Shown here: piece by piece, positions 30,870 through 40,851 of the stretch
Position numbering within the stretch: position 1 is the stretch's first letter
How the letters are laid out: each line of letters starts with the position of its first letter
Source of the DNA: Phytophthora colocasiae
Lineage: Eukaryota; Oomycota; Peronosporomycetes; Peronosporales; Peronosporaceae
Length of the DNA stretch: 64,000 nt
Reading direction: 5' to 3'
NCBI GenBank assembly: GCA_018806915.1
Contig: JAGKQI010000043.1
Location: 434,001 to 498,000, forward strand
Translations under genes and position numbers: made by a program
Notes under the pieces: generated by a model
What the model saw: the letters and a program-made list of their open reading frames with translations, nothing else
Told to the model about the DNA's origin: nothing
Database searches by the model: none

Positions 30870-31780
30870 ACGTTGGTCCCATCTTTTCTGGGCAATTGGA
30901 AACGCAAAGCCTAGATGATCAATACTTCGAGCAACCTCGTCAAAATAGTCGCAGCGTTGGCGAATGTTGTCGACAACACTTCCAATCCGTAGTCCGTGCG
31001 TTCTTCAGGTCACGGCTTCGTACACGGCGCCTCGAAGAGTGCTGGGATGTTGTTATGGCCATTCGCCAGTTTGAGCGTCTCCAGTGCCGGAAGTATGCAG
31101 TCTTCGCCCCATAACATCAGCATCTCGGGCAGCCTGTTCCGCATGGTACTTGCTCGCATGTTGGAGACAACGTCGCCCAAACGCAATCCTGCTGCATCCT
31201 TTGGCCACGGAGGGAAATCTGGCACGACAAACTTATGTGAAACTTCGCAGTTGCCAAACTTTTGCTGATAGATCCGCAGTGAAGGCAGCACACGCACGAG
31301 TGCTCCAGTTTCGGTCGTAGCAAAACTTTGTCCTCGTCAACTTCTCCTTATCCTCTCTCAACCTGGTCTTTAAAGTCCCCTCTTGAACGGATATTGTAGA
31401 CTCAACTGCCAAGCTTCAAACCCCACTCAGGCATCAACACCTGATCCCATTTGTACTGGCTGACCTCAAAACCGAAGCCCATTGCCAATAGGTCTTCAAT
31501 TGCAAAGTTTGTCTTTTATTCCGCAATGCGTTCACTGAACGCCGTTCAAGGACAACAAAAAGATGATCGGGATGATGGGGTTTCCATTCAGCTGGAGGTA
31601 GGTCAGCCGTGCAGGCTTCACCGTCCTTTGCCACAAGAGGTAATCGTAGAACCGAGGAAACTCGGTACGGTGTTGCCTCTGACGATGAGAAATGGCGATG
31701 CAATGTATCAATGCCGTTTTCCCACGGCAAAACCTCAGCATGCCTGAAAGCGCGTAAATAGCTCGAAACCAGCGGTGAAA
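30870..31780 (-). pseudogene. Helicase-associated (HA) domain repeat protein fragment
   Basis: Across several frames the minus strand reads FPRFYDYLLWQRTVKPA, FVVPDFPPWPKDAAGLRLGD, VLPALETLKLANGHNNIPA and GLRIGSVVDNIRQRCDYFDE, then DHLGFAFPI. This is the repeated 'L..GH..VP..F.VP..WP....G..LG..V..IR' unit of HA-domain proteins expanded in oomycetes. Frameshifts and stops (for example at 31010) break it. The function of these proteins is unknown. Confidence 0.75.
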
Positions 31781-32201
31781 CTTGGCATATAGATAGGGGG
31801 TATGCTCATGAGCATACGCGTGTGAGCTCCAGTGAAATATACACATCGACCTACATGTACTGGGCAACACGCGGTTTTTGTCATAGACAACTTGCCTCCA
31901 TGAATTTGAGCATTTGATCCATGATTCTGTGTCATAGATCCATTGTTATTTTTTCGCGTGAGATCTCACGCTAGCGAGCGCTGTGAAGCAACGGAACATA
32001 CAGAAAACGCTCTGGTGTGTCTGGCAGATCGCATACAAAGTATGGGGACCAAATCACATTTTACGTTGGGACCAAATAGCCTGTCCCGGCTGTGTAAACC
32101 AGTCCACCAATCAGAGTAGAGGTCGGTGGAAGGAAACGATTACGCAATCTTTTGACTGGTGTACACTACACCCCGTTACCTAAGTTGGTCAGCAGATATC
32201 A
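31781..32201. other. Intergenic region before GPN1
   Basis: About 420 bases without a recognised gene. It contains a perfect 16-bp palindrome GCGTGAGATCTCACGC at 31956-31971 whose GAGATCTC core is also repeated in the 28.2-28.6 kb unit. It presumably includes the GPN1 promoter. Confidence 0.5.
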
Positions 32202-33273
32202 ATGGCGACGACACCTTCCGACGCTGCGCCTCCTGTCAATGCAGCTGCCGACCCGAGTCTACCCAAGGTCTACCCCAAGCCTGTGACCGTCCTGGTGATC
32301 GGTATGGCTGGTAGCGGCAAGACGACGCTGTTGCAGCGACTGGCGGCTTATGGCGTGGACACTGGACTGCGCAATTACATCGTCAATTTGGACCCAGCAG
32401 TGCGCAAAACTGGGTACACTGCCAATGTGGACATCCGTGACACTGTGGACTACAAGCAGGTCATGAGCGAGTACGGGTTGGGACCAAATGGCGCCATTAT
32501 GACGTCGCTCAACCTGTTCGCCACTCGGTTCGACCAGGTCATTGATCTGCTCGGAAAGCGCAGCAGCGACCTTGAGTACGTACGATACCAAGATGGTTGT
32601 TTGTATGACTTACTGACTGTAACGAATGCTTTGTAGTTATGCTATTGTCGACACTCCTGGACAGATTGAGGCCTTCACGTGGTCGGCATCAGGCCAGATC
32701 ATCACCGAGTCGTTGGCCTCCACTTTCCCGTCTGTAATCGTGTACGTGGTGGATACGCCGCGTACCGCCAGCCCCAACACCTTCATGTCCAATATGCTCT
32801 ACGCCTGTAGCATTCTGTACAAACTGAAGCTGCCTTTCGTCGTGGTGTTCAACAAGATCGACGTCATGCGTCACGACTTCGCCACCGAGTGGATGACGGA
32901 CTTCGAGGCCTTCCAGACGGCGCTGGACGAGGTGCAGGACGACAGCTACATGGGCAGTTTGTCGCGCTCGCTCAGTCTCGTACTGGAAGAATTCTACAAC
33001 AACCTCACGTCTGTCGGTGTGTCGGCTGCCACGGGCGAAGGGATGCCAGAGTTCTTCGCTGCCATCGACAAGGCAGCCAAGCAGTACGAGGAGGAGTATC
33101 TACCGGACCTTTTGGAGCGTATCAAGCAGAAACAGCAGCAGAAGCACGAGCAAGAAGAAGCCACACTCTCCAACGTCATGCAAGATATGGAGATCTCAGC
33201 TCACCGCGACGTCGATCTGCCAGCAGACAGCAGCACTCCGGCGAACGTTGCAGGCGAACGTACTGATCTGTAA
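32202..33273 (+). CDS. GPN1: GPN-loop GTPase 1
   Basis: Exons 32202-32575 and 32637-33273 (336 aa) are separated by a 61-nt intron. GPN-loop GTPases form dimers that help assemble and import RNA polymerase II. Visible motifs: P-loop [11 protein letters not shown], the family-defining GPN in [24 protein letters not shown] (G3), FNKIDV (G4) and SAATGEG (G5). The splice joins SSDLD to YAIVDTPGQ, as in GPN1 of other eukaryotes. The C-terminus is Gln/Glu-rich and acidic, also usual for GPN1. It is a housekeeping gene, unrelated to the kinase array. Confidence 0.95.
32576..32636 (+). other. Intron of GPN1
   Basis: 61 nt, donor GTACGT (oomycete consensus GTRNGT), acceptor TTTGTAG, CTGAC branch-like motif near 32613. 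Phase fits exactly. Confidence 0.88.
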
Positions 33274-33387
33274 TTAGCATAAACATGCATGGTCTATATT
33301 TGTAATTTCAAAATGACTACCAGGACGTCATCAGAGTGATGATCAGCGCAATTTCTTCGCCAGTTTCAATTTGCCCCCCGAGAAGCC

Positions 33388-36201
33388 ATGGAGTCACGTC
33401 CGCGCGGTCTAGCGCCGGCCTCCACGGCCTTCTACGGGCGTTTAATCCCGCAAACAACCGACAAGGAAGAGGTCGTAGCTGCTCTGGCGGCTCTGGAGGC
33501 CTCAGGGGACGGATTGGCGCGAAATCGAGCTGTTTCGGCCGCTCGGACGTTGCGGAATGCGGTTTTGAAGGAATCTCGCTTCTATCGCGTCTTACAGGAG
33601 TCCAAGCTGTACACGATCGACTTTGGAGGGTTAGGAGACGCTTCGACTGCTGAAAATGGAGCGGATACAGGCGACAAACTCTCTGAAATGGACGAAATGA
33701 GACGTCGCGTGCCGTCTTTGGCCGAGAGCGACTACAAGGTCGTACGGATCCAGGAGCTGTCCAAGCCTAATGCTGGACGCACGTCGTCCGCTAGAAGCAG
33801 ACAGCAGATGCAGCAGCAACAGGACCGCAGTGCTTACAGTGTGATGAAGATGCCGGAGGAAGTAGTGGCTAGTAGTGGACGTTTGCAGTGTCTTTTCGGA
33901 GCTTCAAACGCTCCGACGTGGTTCATCCGTTTGGCTCATGTGGAAAATGCATTTATGATGTTGTCCACTAAAGAAGCAGGCAAATCGACCGAGACAGGAG
34001 TGATAACGGATTTTTTGGAGCCGTTGCCGGAGGATGAGAAGGCTATTGTGAACAAGGGCAGGTTCTACTATCGTGTGCTGGTGCCGATTGAGCTCCGTAA
34101 GGCGCCAGACCTTCTAGCTCCCGTCATTTCTAGACATGTGTTCAAGAACGCAGAGGAGATTATCGAATGCCACGAGACTTATCGCTGTCCGCAGAGTGGA
34201 GTGACCTTTGTGAAGTTGGCGTACGAGGACGGATGGCTGTTTGAGACTCTGAATTCAGGGATTAAAGTGCTGGAGCGACTGGCCACGGAACCGGATATAC
34301 AATACGGACATTTCTTCTACGTGGTAAAGATCCCAGTTGGCATTCGTGTAGCTCCTCATATTATGGCGCAGCGTTCAGGAAAAGGATTCAAGCTGCACTC
34401 GATCGTTGAAGCCTCCCAGAGATTTACGCCACCTGGAAGTAAAATCACGTATGTGCGTGTGTGCAAGGACAAGAACTCTCGATGCGGTTGCTCAAGAAGT
34501 CACGAGGGTAGTGGTGCTACAAGTCCGAAGGCTATGGAGCGAAAAATCAGCGCTGGAGGTGGTGAAATTGGTGGTGAAGCCCCGACTGACGATAAACCGT
34601 TTGCGACGTTATCTGCGCCGTCTTCGTGCCACGGTGGCTGGATCTTTGAGACAACAATGGATGGACAGGTAGTGCTGGAGCCGATGCCACAACCTAAGAC
34701 ACGACAGGTAGAACGACTATTTTATCGGGTTTTGGAAGACGTGGATGTGCTTCATACACCTGCAGGCGGGAAGAAGATCGTTGTTTCAAGCCCCTCGGCC
34801 CCATCGAGCCCCCAGCAAAGACGTAAACGTCTGAAAGATACGCTAATTGAATGTAGCGAAAGACTGGTGCCTGCAGTACCACCAGCCGTGGCAGATGCTG
34901 GCGAACCTGACCTGCCGGATATTGGTTTTGTGAAGCTGCGTCACGATGTGGGGTGGATATGCGAGCGTCAATTGCATTCTCCTTATAAGCTGCGTCTCGA
35001 ACAGGTTCAAGGATATGCTGTCACGCGGGACTTGCCAAAGTTTTACCGTGTGCTAGTGCCAGTCTATCTGCGGTCGGCGCCGGATTTCGAATGCCCAAGA
35101 TTGCCGGGTGTGGCGCCAATGACTGCAGGTACCGTGTTCGAGAGCAGTCTGCAGTACACACCACCAGGCAGTCGTATCACATATATCAAGGTGGCGAGTG
35201 CATCACATCCGACAGCAAATAGCGCATGCAATGGTTGGTTGTTCGATCGAACTCCTAGTGGAGATGAAGTATTGGAAGCTGTGGATGAAGACCCAGAAAA
35301 GAAGAATGGCAAGTTCTTCTTCCGAGTTATTAGCGAAAAGAAAGAGGTGCTGCTTTCACCCGAGCAGACGAGTGAAGTTGTGCGCTATCTGTTCATGAAC
35401 ACGATCTTCTCGGCTGAAATGGAGTATACACTACCGCGGACGCAGGAGACGTACGTACGACTCACAAAAGAGAAAGGATGGGTTGCGCTTGATCCTCCAA
35501 GGCCACGAACAGGAAGCTTTACGAGTCGTTCATCGAGCCGAAACATCTTCGGCATACAGACGAGTGAGAACGAGGACAGCCCGCAGCGAACACTTGTGCG
35601 GATATCAGAGGAGCTGTATAACCTCTATGCTATGCCACCAAGCTGGGTCAGCATTGGACATCCGAATCGCACGTGGTTCAAGGTCCCCGACGAGAACTGC
35701 CGTACAGTCTTAGCGGAGGAAACAATCCTGCAGATGTCAGTGTTCGAGTCGCGGAACATTTTGGCATCGAGCTCTCAAGGTCGCGAGGGCGTGCCACTCT
35801 CACGGAAGGGGACTCTCAGCTTGGACGATGGGAGCACCGTGTGGAACTGTACGCTGGAAGAGATCAAACACCCTGCTAGCGCACTACTGTTTACATTCCC
35901 GTGGAAACAAGTGTGGTGGGTCTTCGAGCTGGAAGGGTCGGACGAGCGGCATTCTGTGGAGTTGCAGCACGGTCTGCGCGGCGGCTTCCGCTCTATTCTG
36001 CTGGATGGCGAGCCGCTGCTGCAGAACCGAAGTGTGTCCGACATGTTGTGGGACTCTGGCAGCGAGTTCACGTTCACGTGGAACGACCACACGTTCAAAG
36101 TGCTGATTACGCTCGAGGGCGCCTTCTTCTCGCAGTATCTGCAATTCTACAGCTACACTCTAGTCGTGGACGAGGAAAACATCGTGCCTGTGGACCAATA
36201 A
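33388..36201 (+). CDS. Multi-repeat SH3-like protein with C-terminal FAIM1 domain
   Basis: A single 937-codon exon from ATG 33388. The N-terminus (1-170) is charged and Gln-rich. From about 225 to 700 there are at least five degenerate repeats starting FYRVLVPVxLRxAPD and ending GWLFE (about 225, 310, 445, 550, 640), SH3-like by length and pattern. Residues about 840-937 resemble FAIM1: VWWVFELEGSDERHSVEL, GGFRSILLDGEPLL, then FTFTWNDHTFKVLI and FYSYTLVVDEENI. FAIM1 in animals inhibits death-receptor apoptosis and protein aggregation. Here the fusion partner is unusual and the role unknown. No TM or signal peptide is present. Confidence 0.85.
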   Translation: MESRPRGLAPASTAFYGRLIPQTTDKEEVVAALAALEASGDGLARNRAVSAARTLRNAVLKESRFYRVLQESKLYTIDFGGLGDASTAENGADTGDKLSEMDEMRRRVPSLAESDYKVVRIQELSKPNAGRTSSARSRQQMQQQQDRSAYSVMKMPEEVVASSGRLQCLFGASNAPTWFIRLAHVENAFMMLSTKEAGKSTETGVITDFLEPLPEDEKAIVNKGRFYYRVLVPIELRKAPDLLAPVISRHVFKNAEEIIECHETYRCPQSGVTFVKLAYEDGWLFETLNSGIKVLERLATEPDIQYGHFFYVVKIPVGIRVAPHIMAQRSGKGFKLHSIVEASQRFTPPGSKITYVRVCKDKNSRCGCSRSHEGSGATSPKAMERKISAGGGEIGGEAPTDDKPFATLSAPSSCHGGWIFETTMDGQVVLEPMPQPKTRQVERLFYRVLEDVDVLHTPAGGKKIVVSSPSAPSSPQQRRKRLKDTLIECSERLVPAVPPAVADAGEPDLPDIGFVKLRHDVGWICERQLHSPYKLRLEQVQGYAVTRDLPKFYRVLVPVYLRSAPDFECPRLPGVAPMTAGTVFESSLQYTPPGSRITYIKVASASHPTANSACNGWLFDRTPSGDEVLEAVDEDPEKKNGKFFFRVISEKKEVLLSPEQTSEVVRYLFMNTIFSAEMEYTLPRTQETYVRLTKEKGWVALDPPRPRTGSFTSRSSSRNIFGIQTSENEDSPQRTLVRISEELYNLYAMPPSWVSIGHPNRTWFKVPDENCRTVLAEETILQMSVFESRNILASSSQGREGVPLSRKGTLSLDDGSTVWNCTLEEIKHPASALLFTFPWKQVWWVFELEGSDERHSVELQHGLRGGFRSILLDGEPLLQNRSVSDMLWDSGSEFTFTWNDHTFKVLITLEGAFFSQYLQFYSYTLVVDEENIVPVDQ

Positions 36202-36450
36202 CGCAGATAATTAAAGTTATCATGATAACAAGAGACAGACAGCACGGTGACGTGAGCAAGGCAAAACAGAAGCAGGTTTCGTCAACTGGACCAGGGTTTT
36301 TATTAACCGCGATCTTATAGAGAACAAGTTCACAGAGAGAATTGTGCGTCTTGACTGTTGTTGTTGTAGGGACTGACTGCGAGTGAGTGATATCCGACTT
36401 GGAGCTGGAATGTATCGGATGTAAGGCGTGATTAAGCGGCTGATTCGAGG

Positions 36451-36975
36451 TTACTGCTCCATCAACGTTATCAGGAAATCGAGTGCCTCTTCCAGCGGTG
36501 GTAAGTCCAGTGTGCTGCTCCCAGCGTGAATGACTTGTTCTGATGCGTCGCCTTCCTCTTCAGGTTCAGATACGCTATCTTCAATACTGAGACGGAATTG
36601 CACGGGGCTTGTGCATGGACTGGAGCTGGTACTCGACGGTGGGGAGACTGCTGCTGCCACTTTGGTGTTGATCTTGAGTGCATTCGGGTCGCTGACCATG
36701 ACTTTGTTGCTGCCCATACTCTTCATGAAGTCGCAGAAGGTGACGACGTCGTCGTCGATACGGTGTTCGACTCTTGCCCATGTTTTGCGGTCTTTGCGAA
36801 GACCTCGGACCCTCCTCATGATCTTCTCGTAGTATTTCTGAGTGTGGGTCTGCACTTGTCTAACAGAGCGAGTGCCCACAGCGGAGGCGATGCAACCCCA
36901 AGGACCTCGAGGATACTCCTTGATGGCGAGCAAGAAGCGGTCGTGTTCGTCTTCGGACCAGATACCGTGCTTCAT
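36451..36975 (-). CDS. Myb-like SHAQKYF-type DNA-binding protein A
   Basis: The frame is open back to 37110 but without ATG; the first ATG at 36975 gives MKHGIWSEDEHDRFLLAIKEYP, exactly at the start of the Myb repeat. It contains GPWGCIASAVGTRSVRQVQTHTQKYYEKI, the plant/oomycete single-repeat Myb class with a (S/T)HxQKY helix. A Ser-rich acidic C-terminal half ends LPPLEEALDFLITLMEQ, a motif shared with the second Myb at 39.8-40.4 kb. An upstream non-coding or coding exon is possible because an acceptor-like TTGTGCAG lies at about 37070. It is probably a transcription factor. Confidence 0.88.
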   Translation of the reverse strand: MKHGIWSEDEHDRFLLAIKEYPRGPWGCIASAVGTRSVRQVQTHTQKYYEKIMRRVRGLRKDRKTWARVEHRIDDDVVTFCDFMKSMGSNKVMVSDPNALKINTKVAAAVSPPSSTSSSPCTSPVQFRLSIEDSVSEPEEEGDASEQVIHAGSSTLDLPPLEEALDFLITLMEQ

Positions 36976-38482
36976 GACTGACTGGTGAAGTTGTATTCCT
37001 TTGGAATGGGAAAAGTGGAAGGCTTGTACCGAGTCTGGTAAAGCTGTGGGAGGGCTCGCGCCCTGCACAACAGATTGGAGAATGACGCATGCGTTCAATG
37101 TGCTGCGCAACGACTGGCCCCTCTCTCACACAAAGGCTTGAAGTGTCTCGATGACAGAGCAAATCAACGGCAACGTTCCCTCGACCGATGGCAAACAGCA
37201 AAAAAAAAAAATTCGAAAAGACTGAAGGGAACGACTTGTGCAAGTCAGGGAGAGTGAAGCTAAAGGCAACAGACACGAAGGCAACAGTACTTGACAGCGG
37301 CAATCACTGCACGTACAAGATAGCGACAACGGAGAGGTAACGGTGAAGTTTGGGCATTCTCACCCGACCAAGAAAATCCAGGAGAGCCACGCCGGACATT
37401 AGTTCAGTGACGAGCTTTAAGCGGCTCGTGTTTTGAGATGGAGCAAACTCAAGAGATCGTTTCTCAGGCCACTTCAACACTCTCTTGTGACATAAACTTG
37501 AGTAATGCATTATGAACACTTGTTAAAGTAAGTTTAAAAGAACTAGTATTCAACATAATCCTACACGCAAACGTTTCTTTTGTTTTTGGATGTAGTTACC
37601 TGGCAAATTTTGCCTGGAGTGCAAGTGCAGGTGCGACGAACGTCACCGCGTTACACTTTTCCCCTCACCTGCAACCCATGTCAAAGTGTGTATATCGGCT
37701 CGAGTTATGTCTGTCTGTCAGCATCAGCGTTTGTTTTCATCGAGAGTCTGAGAGGGTCAATGTCACAAAATAAAGTGTGTGATATGGTAGCACTAGCACT
37801 AGAGGAAGTACAGCATCGGGGGTCGAGCTGATGTGTTGAGTACGCTGGAAAATCGAAACTGAGATTGAGTTTAGCACCTTCGTCCTGTCCTCCTAGGCAA
37901 TTCCAGTCCTTGGTGCCTGTAACTTCAACATCTAAATTCAAGCACATCGCATTCTTCATCCTAGATGACTGCGTTGCACGCGGGTCAGACTGCTTGCTGC
38001 AGCTTGATCTCCACAAACGTTGGCAGATCGCTACCCATTATCGCGTTCCATGTGCTTGTAGTTGATGATATCGTGACAGTCAATGGCATCACTACGCGTG
38101 CCTTTGGTTTTAGCTGCGAGGTCAGACTGCTTGGGACACAGATACTAGAAGCAGGACACAGAAGACAATTCTTCTCGTGGTACGGCAACGAGTACAACCA
38201 GTGTCTGTCCGATCTCACGGGGTGGATTTTCGGATGGAGATCTCATGCTTGCCCACATCTGCACACGAAGGCGAGGATGGTCAGAAGAGATGGCCTGTTG
38301 CCTTGATTGATGTTCTGCAAATCTGAGCACCAGCACCACCAGCAAACATTTGAGTGCTGATACAACGTGTGTGAGAACTAACAATGGCTAACGGACTGTA
38401 AAGCTGAACTCGAGCCTGTGAGCCTGGATTTTCTTGTCCGAGGCTTCCGACTGCAATAAAAAGTTTGAAGCTGGCTACGAAG

Positions 38483-38546
38483 ACTTTGCGGAGGTCCTTC
38501 TCAGGTTCACACTTACTTTGCGGAGGTCCTTCTCAGGTTCACACTT
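38483..38546. repeat. 32-bp tandem duplication
   Basis: Two exact copies of a 32-bp unit beginning ACTTTGCGGAGGTCC, at 38483 and 38515. Confidence 0.9.
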
Positions 38547-38616
38547 ATTGCCGGTGTTGCACAGTAATGAACGTTACACGAAAGCTACATGCACTGCAAA
38601 ATGTTTTTAAAAAAGT

Positions 38617-38651
38617 GTAGACGAAAATGTAAACTACAAGTTTTCGTCTAC
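38617..38651. repeat. Hairpin, 11-bp perfect stem
   Basis: GTAGACGAAAA at 38617-38627 pairs with TTTTCGTCTAC at 38641-38651 around a 13-nt loop. The function is unknown. Confidence 0.8.
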
Positions 38652-39179
38652 GGGATGCATCATGCATCATGCATGCACTGTACATGTACATTTTACGACA
38701 ACTTGTGCGCACGATTCTGATGCTTGCACAAAGGTTTGTTTAGTCTGCCCCAAAAGTATCAGATGTGATTTTGATTGTTGCACGGTGCAATTTGCATGAA
38801 ACGTGAATTGAATTCACTTTGGACCTGTACATGATCCAGGTGCACGTACATTGACGAACGCATCAAACATGCAATAGGTTCCCCCCATTTCACCGGAATC
38901 CACTGATACAGTGTTCATTTAGCTAGTGCAGAGTCTACGCTTCGCCTAGCAAAACGACGAGGTCACGTGACCTGCATGAAGCTATTGGCGGATTTGTGGA
39001 CGCAGGGGTTCCAGTGGCTCCAGATGTTTTGTTGCTGCTAAAGACGAATCGACAACTCAACCAAGCTTTGTGACATTCAAGCAGACTTGCTTTCGCGGTA
39101 CGAGAACTGACAAGGAACTTTGTATTTCAGCAAGCTTACTAATACATCCACAAAGGAGACAACACTGTTGCCTATTTCC

Positions 39180-39481
39180 CTTTTTGCCGATGCAAGACGG
39201 TAGATGTCCTGCCATTAACCCACACACAGATATACTACGAGGAAATCCTTCGACGCGTATGCGACCTCCAGAGGAATCGCAAGGCGTGGAACATGGATCG
39301 ACGACGGCATTTTGGCATTCTGCAGCCTCGTTATGGTGCCGTCATTTGCGAGTCCTCCGAACGGAATGTAGAAGCCGATCGAGGAGTCAACTGCATCCGC
39401 GAGCAGCAGCAGTATAACCCCTGGCGATATATTGTACCAGAATTACATTTTCCCCAATTCGATCGCGGAAAGGTGAGCTAG
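39180..39481 (+). CDS. Possible exon of an unrecognised gene
   Basis: An open frame reads GDNTVAYFPFCRCKTVDVL, IYYEEILRRVCDLQRNRKAWN, then from an ATG at 39293 FGILQPRYGAVICESSERN and YNPWRYIVPELHFPQFDRG, ending next to GGAAAGGTGAGC, a good splice donor (GTGAGC at 39473). Composition looks protein-like, but no family is recognised and no partner exon was found downstream. The upstream end is undefined. Confidence 0.35.
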
Positions 39482-39846
39482 AAATCTGTTGTTGCAGCTG
39501 CTATTTTTTGTGCTTGGATTCATATCGTTGTCAATCTTGAAGCAATGACATCACGTTCTTTTACTGGCGTTGATGAAGCATCGCAACGCATGAACCTCAC
39601 AAAAATTCGAAGACCGCTTCATTGCTGCTGTCCGTGCGTTTCGTTGAGACAGTGATGGAATCGTAGACTTGTGCTTGTTCTTAAGCTTAAGCTTAGGGAA
39701 GTCGATTCAGATTAAAACAACATCAATCGACTCACCCAAAGTTAACGATTTCATCTACACGTGATCAACATAATAATCTTCCTTCACAAAAGATAATCAA
39801 GAAGAAAAGCACTTGCTGCATTTCCTCATTCATCTATCCGTTCTCA
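39482..39846. other. Intergenic, 3' side of Myb gene B
   Basis: About 365 AT-rich bases with no gene seen. It probably contains the 3' untranslated region of the Myb gene on the minus strand. Confidence 0.4.
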
Positions 39847-40383
39847 TCACAGTTCAATTTGTATTGTCTCGTTCCCCGCTTTCCACAAACATTCGATCAA
39901 AAAGTCAAGGGATTCATCGATCGTCGGAAGTTGGCAGCAAGTGGAAGCACCAGTCGAAGGAGTGTCCATGTCAACTCCGTTCGAGTCCACTCCCCCGGGA
40001 CTCATCGAGCCAGGTGTCGAATCCAACAAGAGCGGGACCATCAACTCTCTGGAGTCGAAAGTCGATTGTTGTTGGGGCGAAGGTGACGGCGATGTGTCAA
40101 TGCGGTTGGGCAACACAACGCCAAAGCCCTCTCCGACCTTGCAGGCCGCTAACAGATCGTCGTCGATGCGATGTTCCTTGCGACTGGAGCTGCGACGGCC
40201 TTTGTGCAGTCCGCGCATACGTCGCTTCACCTTTTCATGGTACTTTTGTGCGTGGGTTTGCACTTGTCGGATGGAGCGAGTGCCAATGTACGCTGCAATT
40301 TTACGCCAAGGACCGTTAGGGTAGAGCTTGATGGCCACGAGGAACTTGTTGTGCTCTTCTTGCGACCAAAGACCAGTGAGCAT
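39847..40383 (-). CDS. Myb-like SHAQKYF-type DNA-binding protein B
   Basis: ATG at 40383 gives MLTGLWSQEEHNKFLVAIKLYP, then GPWRKIAAYIGTRSIRQVQTHAQKYHEKVKRRMRGL, a complete Myb/SHAQKYF repeat. The frame is open further upstream (to 40503) without ATG. The C-terminal region is Ser/Pro-rich and ends with LPTIDESLDFLIECLW, matching LPPLEEALDFLI of Myb A, so the two are paralogues. The conserved LDFLI tail may be a protein-interaction motif (inference). Confidence 0.9.
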   Translation of the reverse strand: MLTGLWSQEEHNKFLVAIKLYPNGPWRKIAAYIGTRSIRQVQTHAQKYHEKVKRRMRGLHKGRRSSSRKEHRIDDDLLAACKVGEGFGVVLPNRIDTSPSPSPQQQSTFDSRELMVPLLLDSTPGSMSPGGVDSNGVDMDTPSTGASTCCQLPTIDESLDFLIECLWKAGNETIQIEL

Positions 40384-40851
40384 TGCTGGTGGGTTGTGTA
40401 CGTAGTGCTGGTACGTCTTGAGTAGTGGGCACCGCAAGAGGTAAAATTCAAAGTGCTGCAGGTTGTCAATCACGAACAAGTGCAGGTCTCCAGTGTCTTC
40501 CACTCACCAAGATCGACATTTTCTGGTGTCGTATGGGGATGCAGCACATGTGAATTCAATGAGAGGAGGAGGAAGGGGCCTTTGGTGGTCGACTTGGAGT
40601 CATGGTGCAATCCGTTTCTAGACCGCTGGTTAACCATCCGCTACCAAGACTTGACGACTGAATCAGAGTTCCAAAGACCAGTACGTCCACGTTTTCTATT
40701 GCTTCGAAGATATCTCAAGGTGACCGCTATGAGTTGTCAACCGCACGACGGAAATGGTTTCATATTACGAGGTCCAGTATGTTCATAACATAATTCATCT
40801 TGCATCCAGTCTCGATGGCAGTCAAACCTACCTCTACTTATGTACAAAACT
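40384..40851. other. Intergenic between Myb B and the VPS9 gene
   Basis: About 470 bases with no supported gene. It is expected to contain the Myb B promoter and the 3' end of the VPS9 gene, both on the minus strand. Confidence 0.4.

Larger units (their letters stand above)
36976..39179. other. Long intergenic region between the Myb genes
   Basis: About 2.2 kb without a supported gene. It holds a 32-bp direct duplication (38483-38546), a hairpin with an 11-bp stem (38617-38651), alternating ATGCAT/TGTACATGTACA palindromes (about 38655-38695) and a 14-bp palindrome AGGTCACGTGACCT (38960-38973) that includes a G-box CACGTG. ORFs at 37.7-38.4 kb show no recognisable domain. Confidence 0.5.

Noticed and set aside
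37705..38390. Overlapping ORFs on both strands
   Set aside because: No ATG-started frame with recognisable motifs; stops scattered in each frame.
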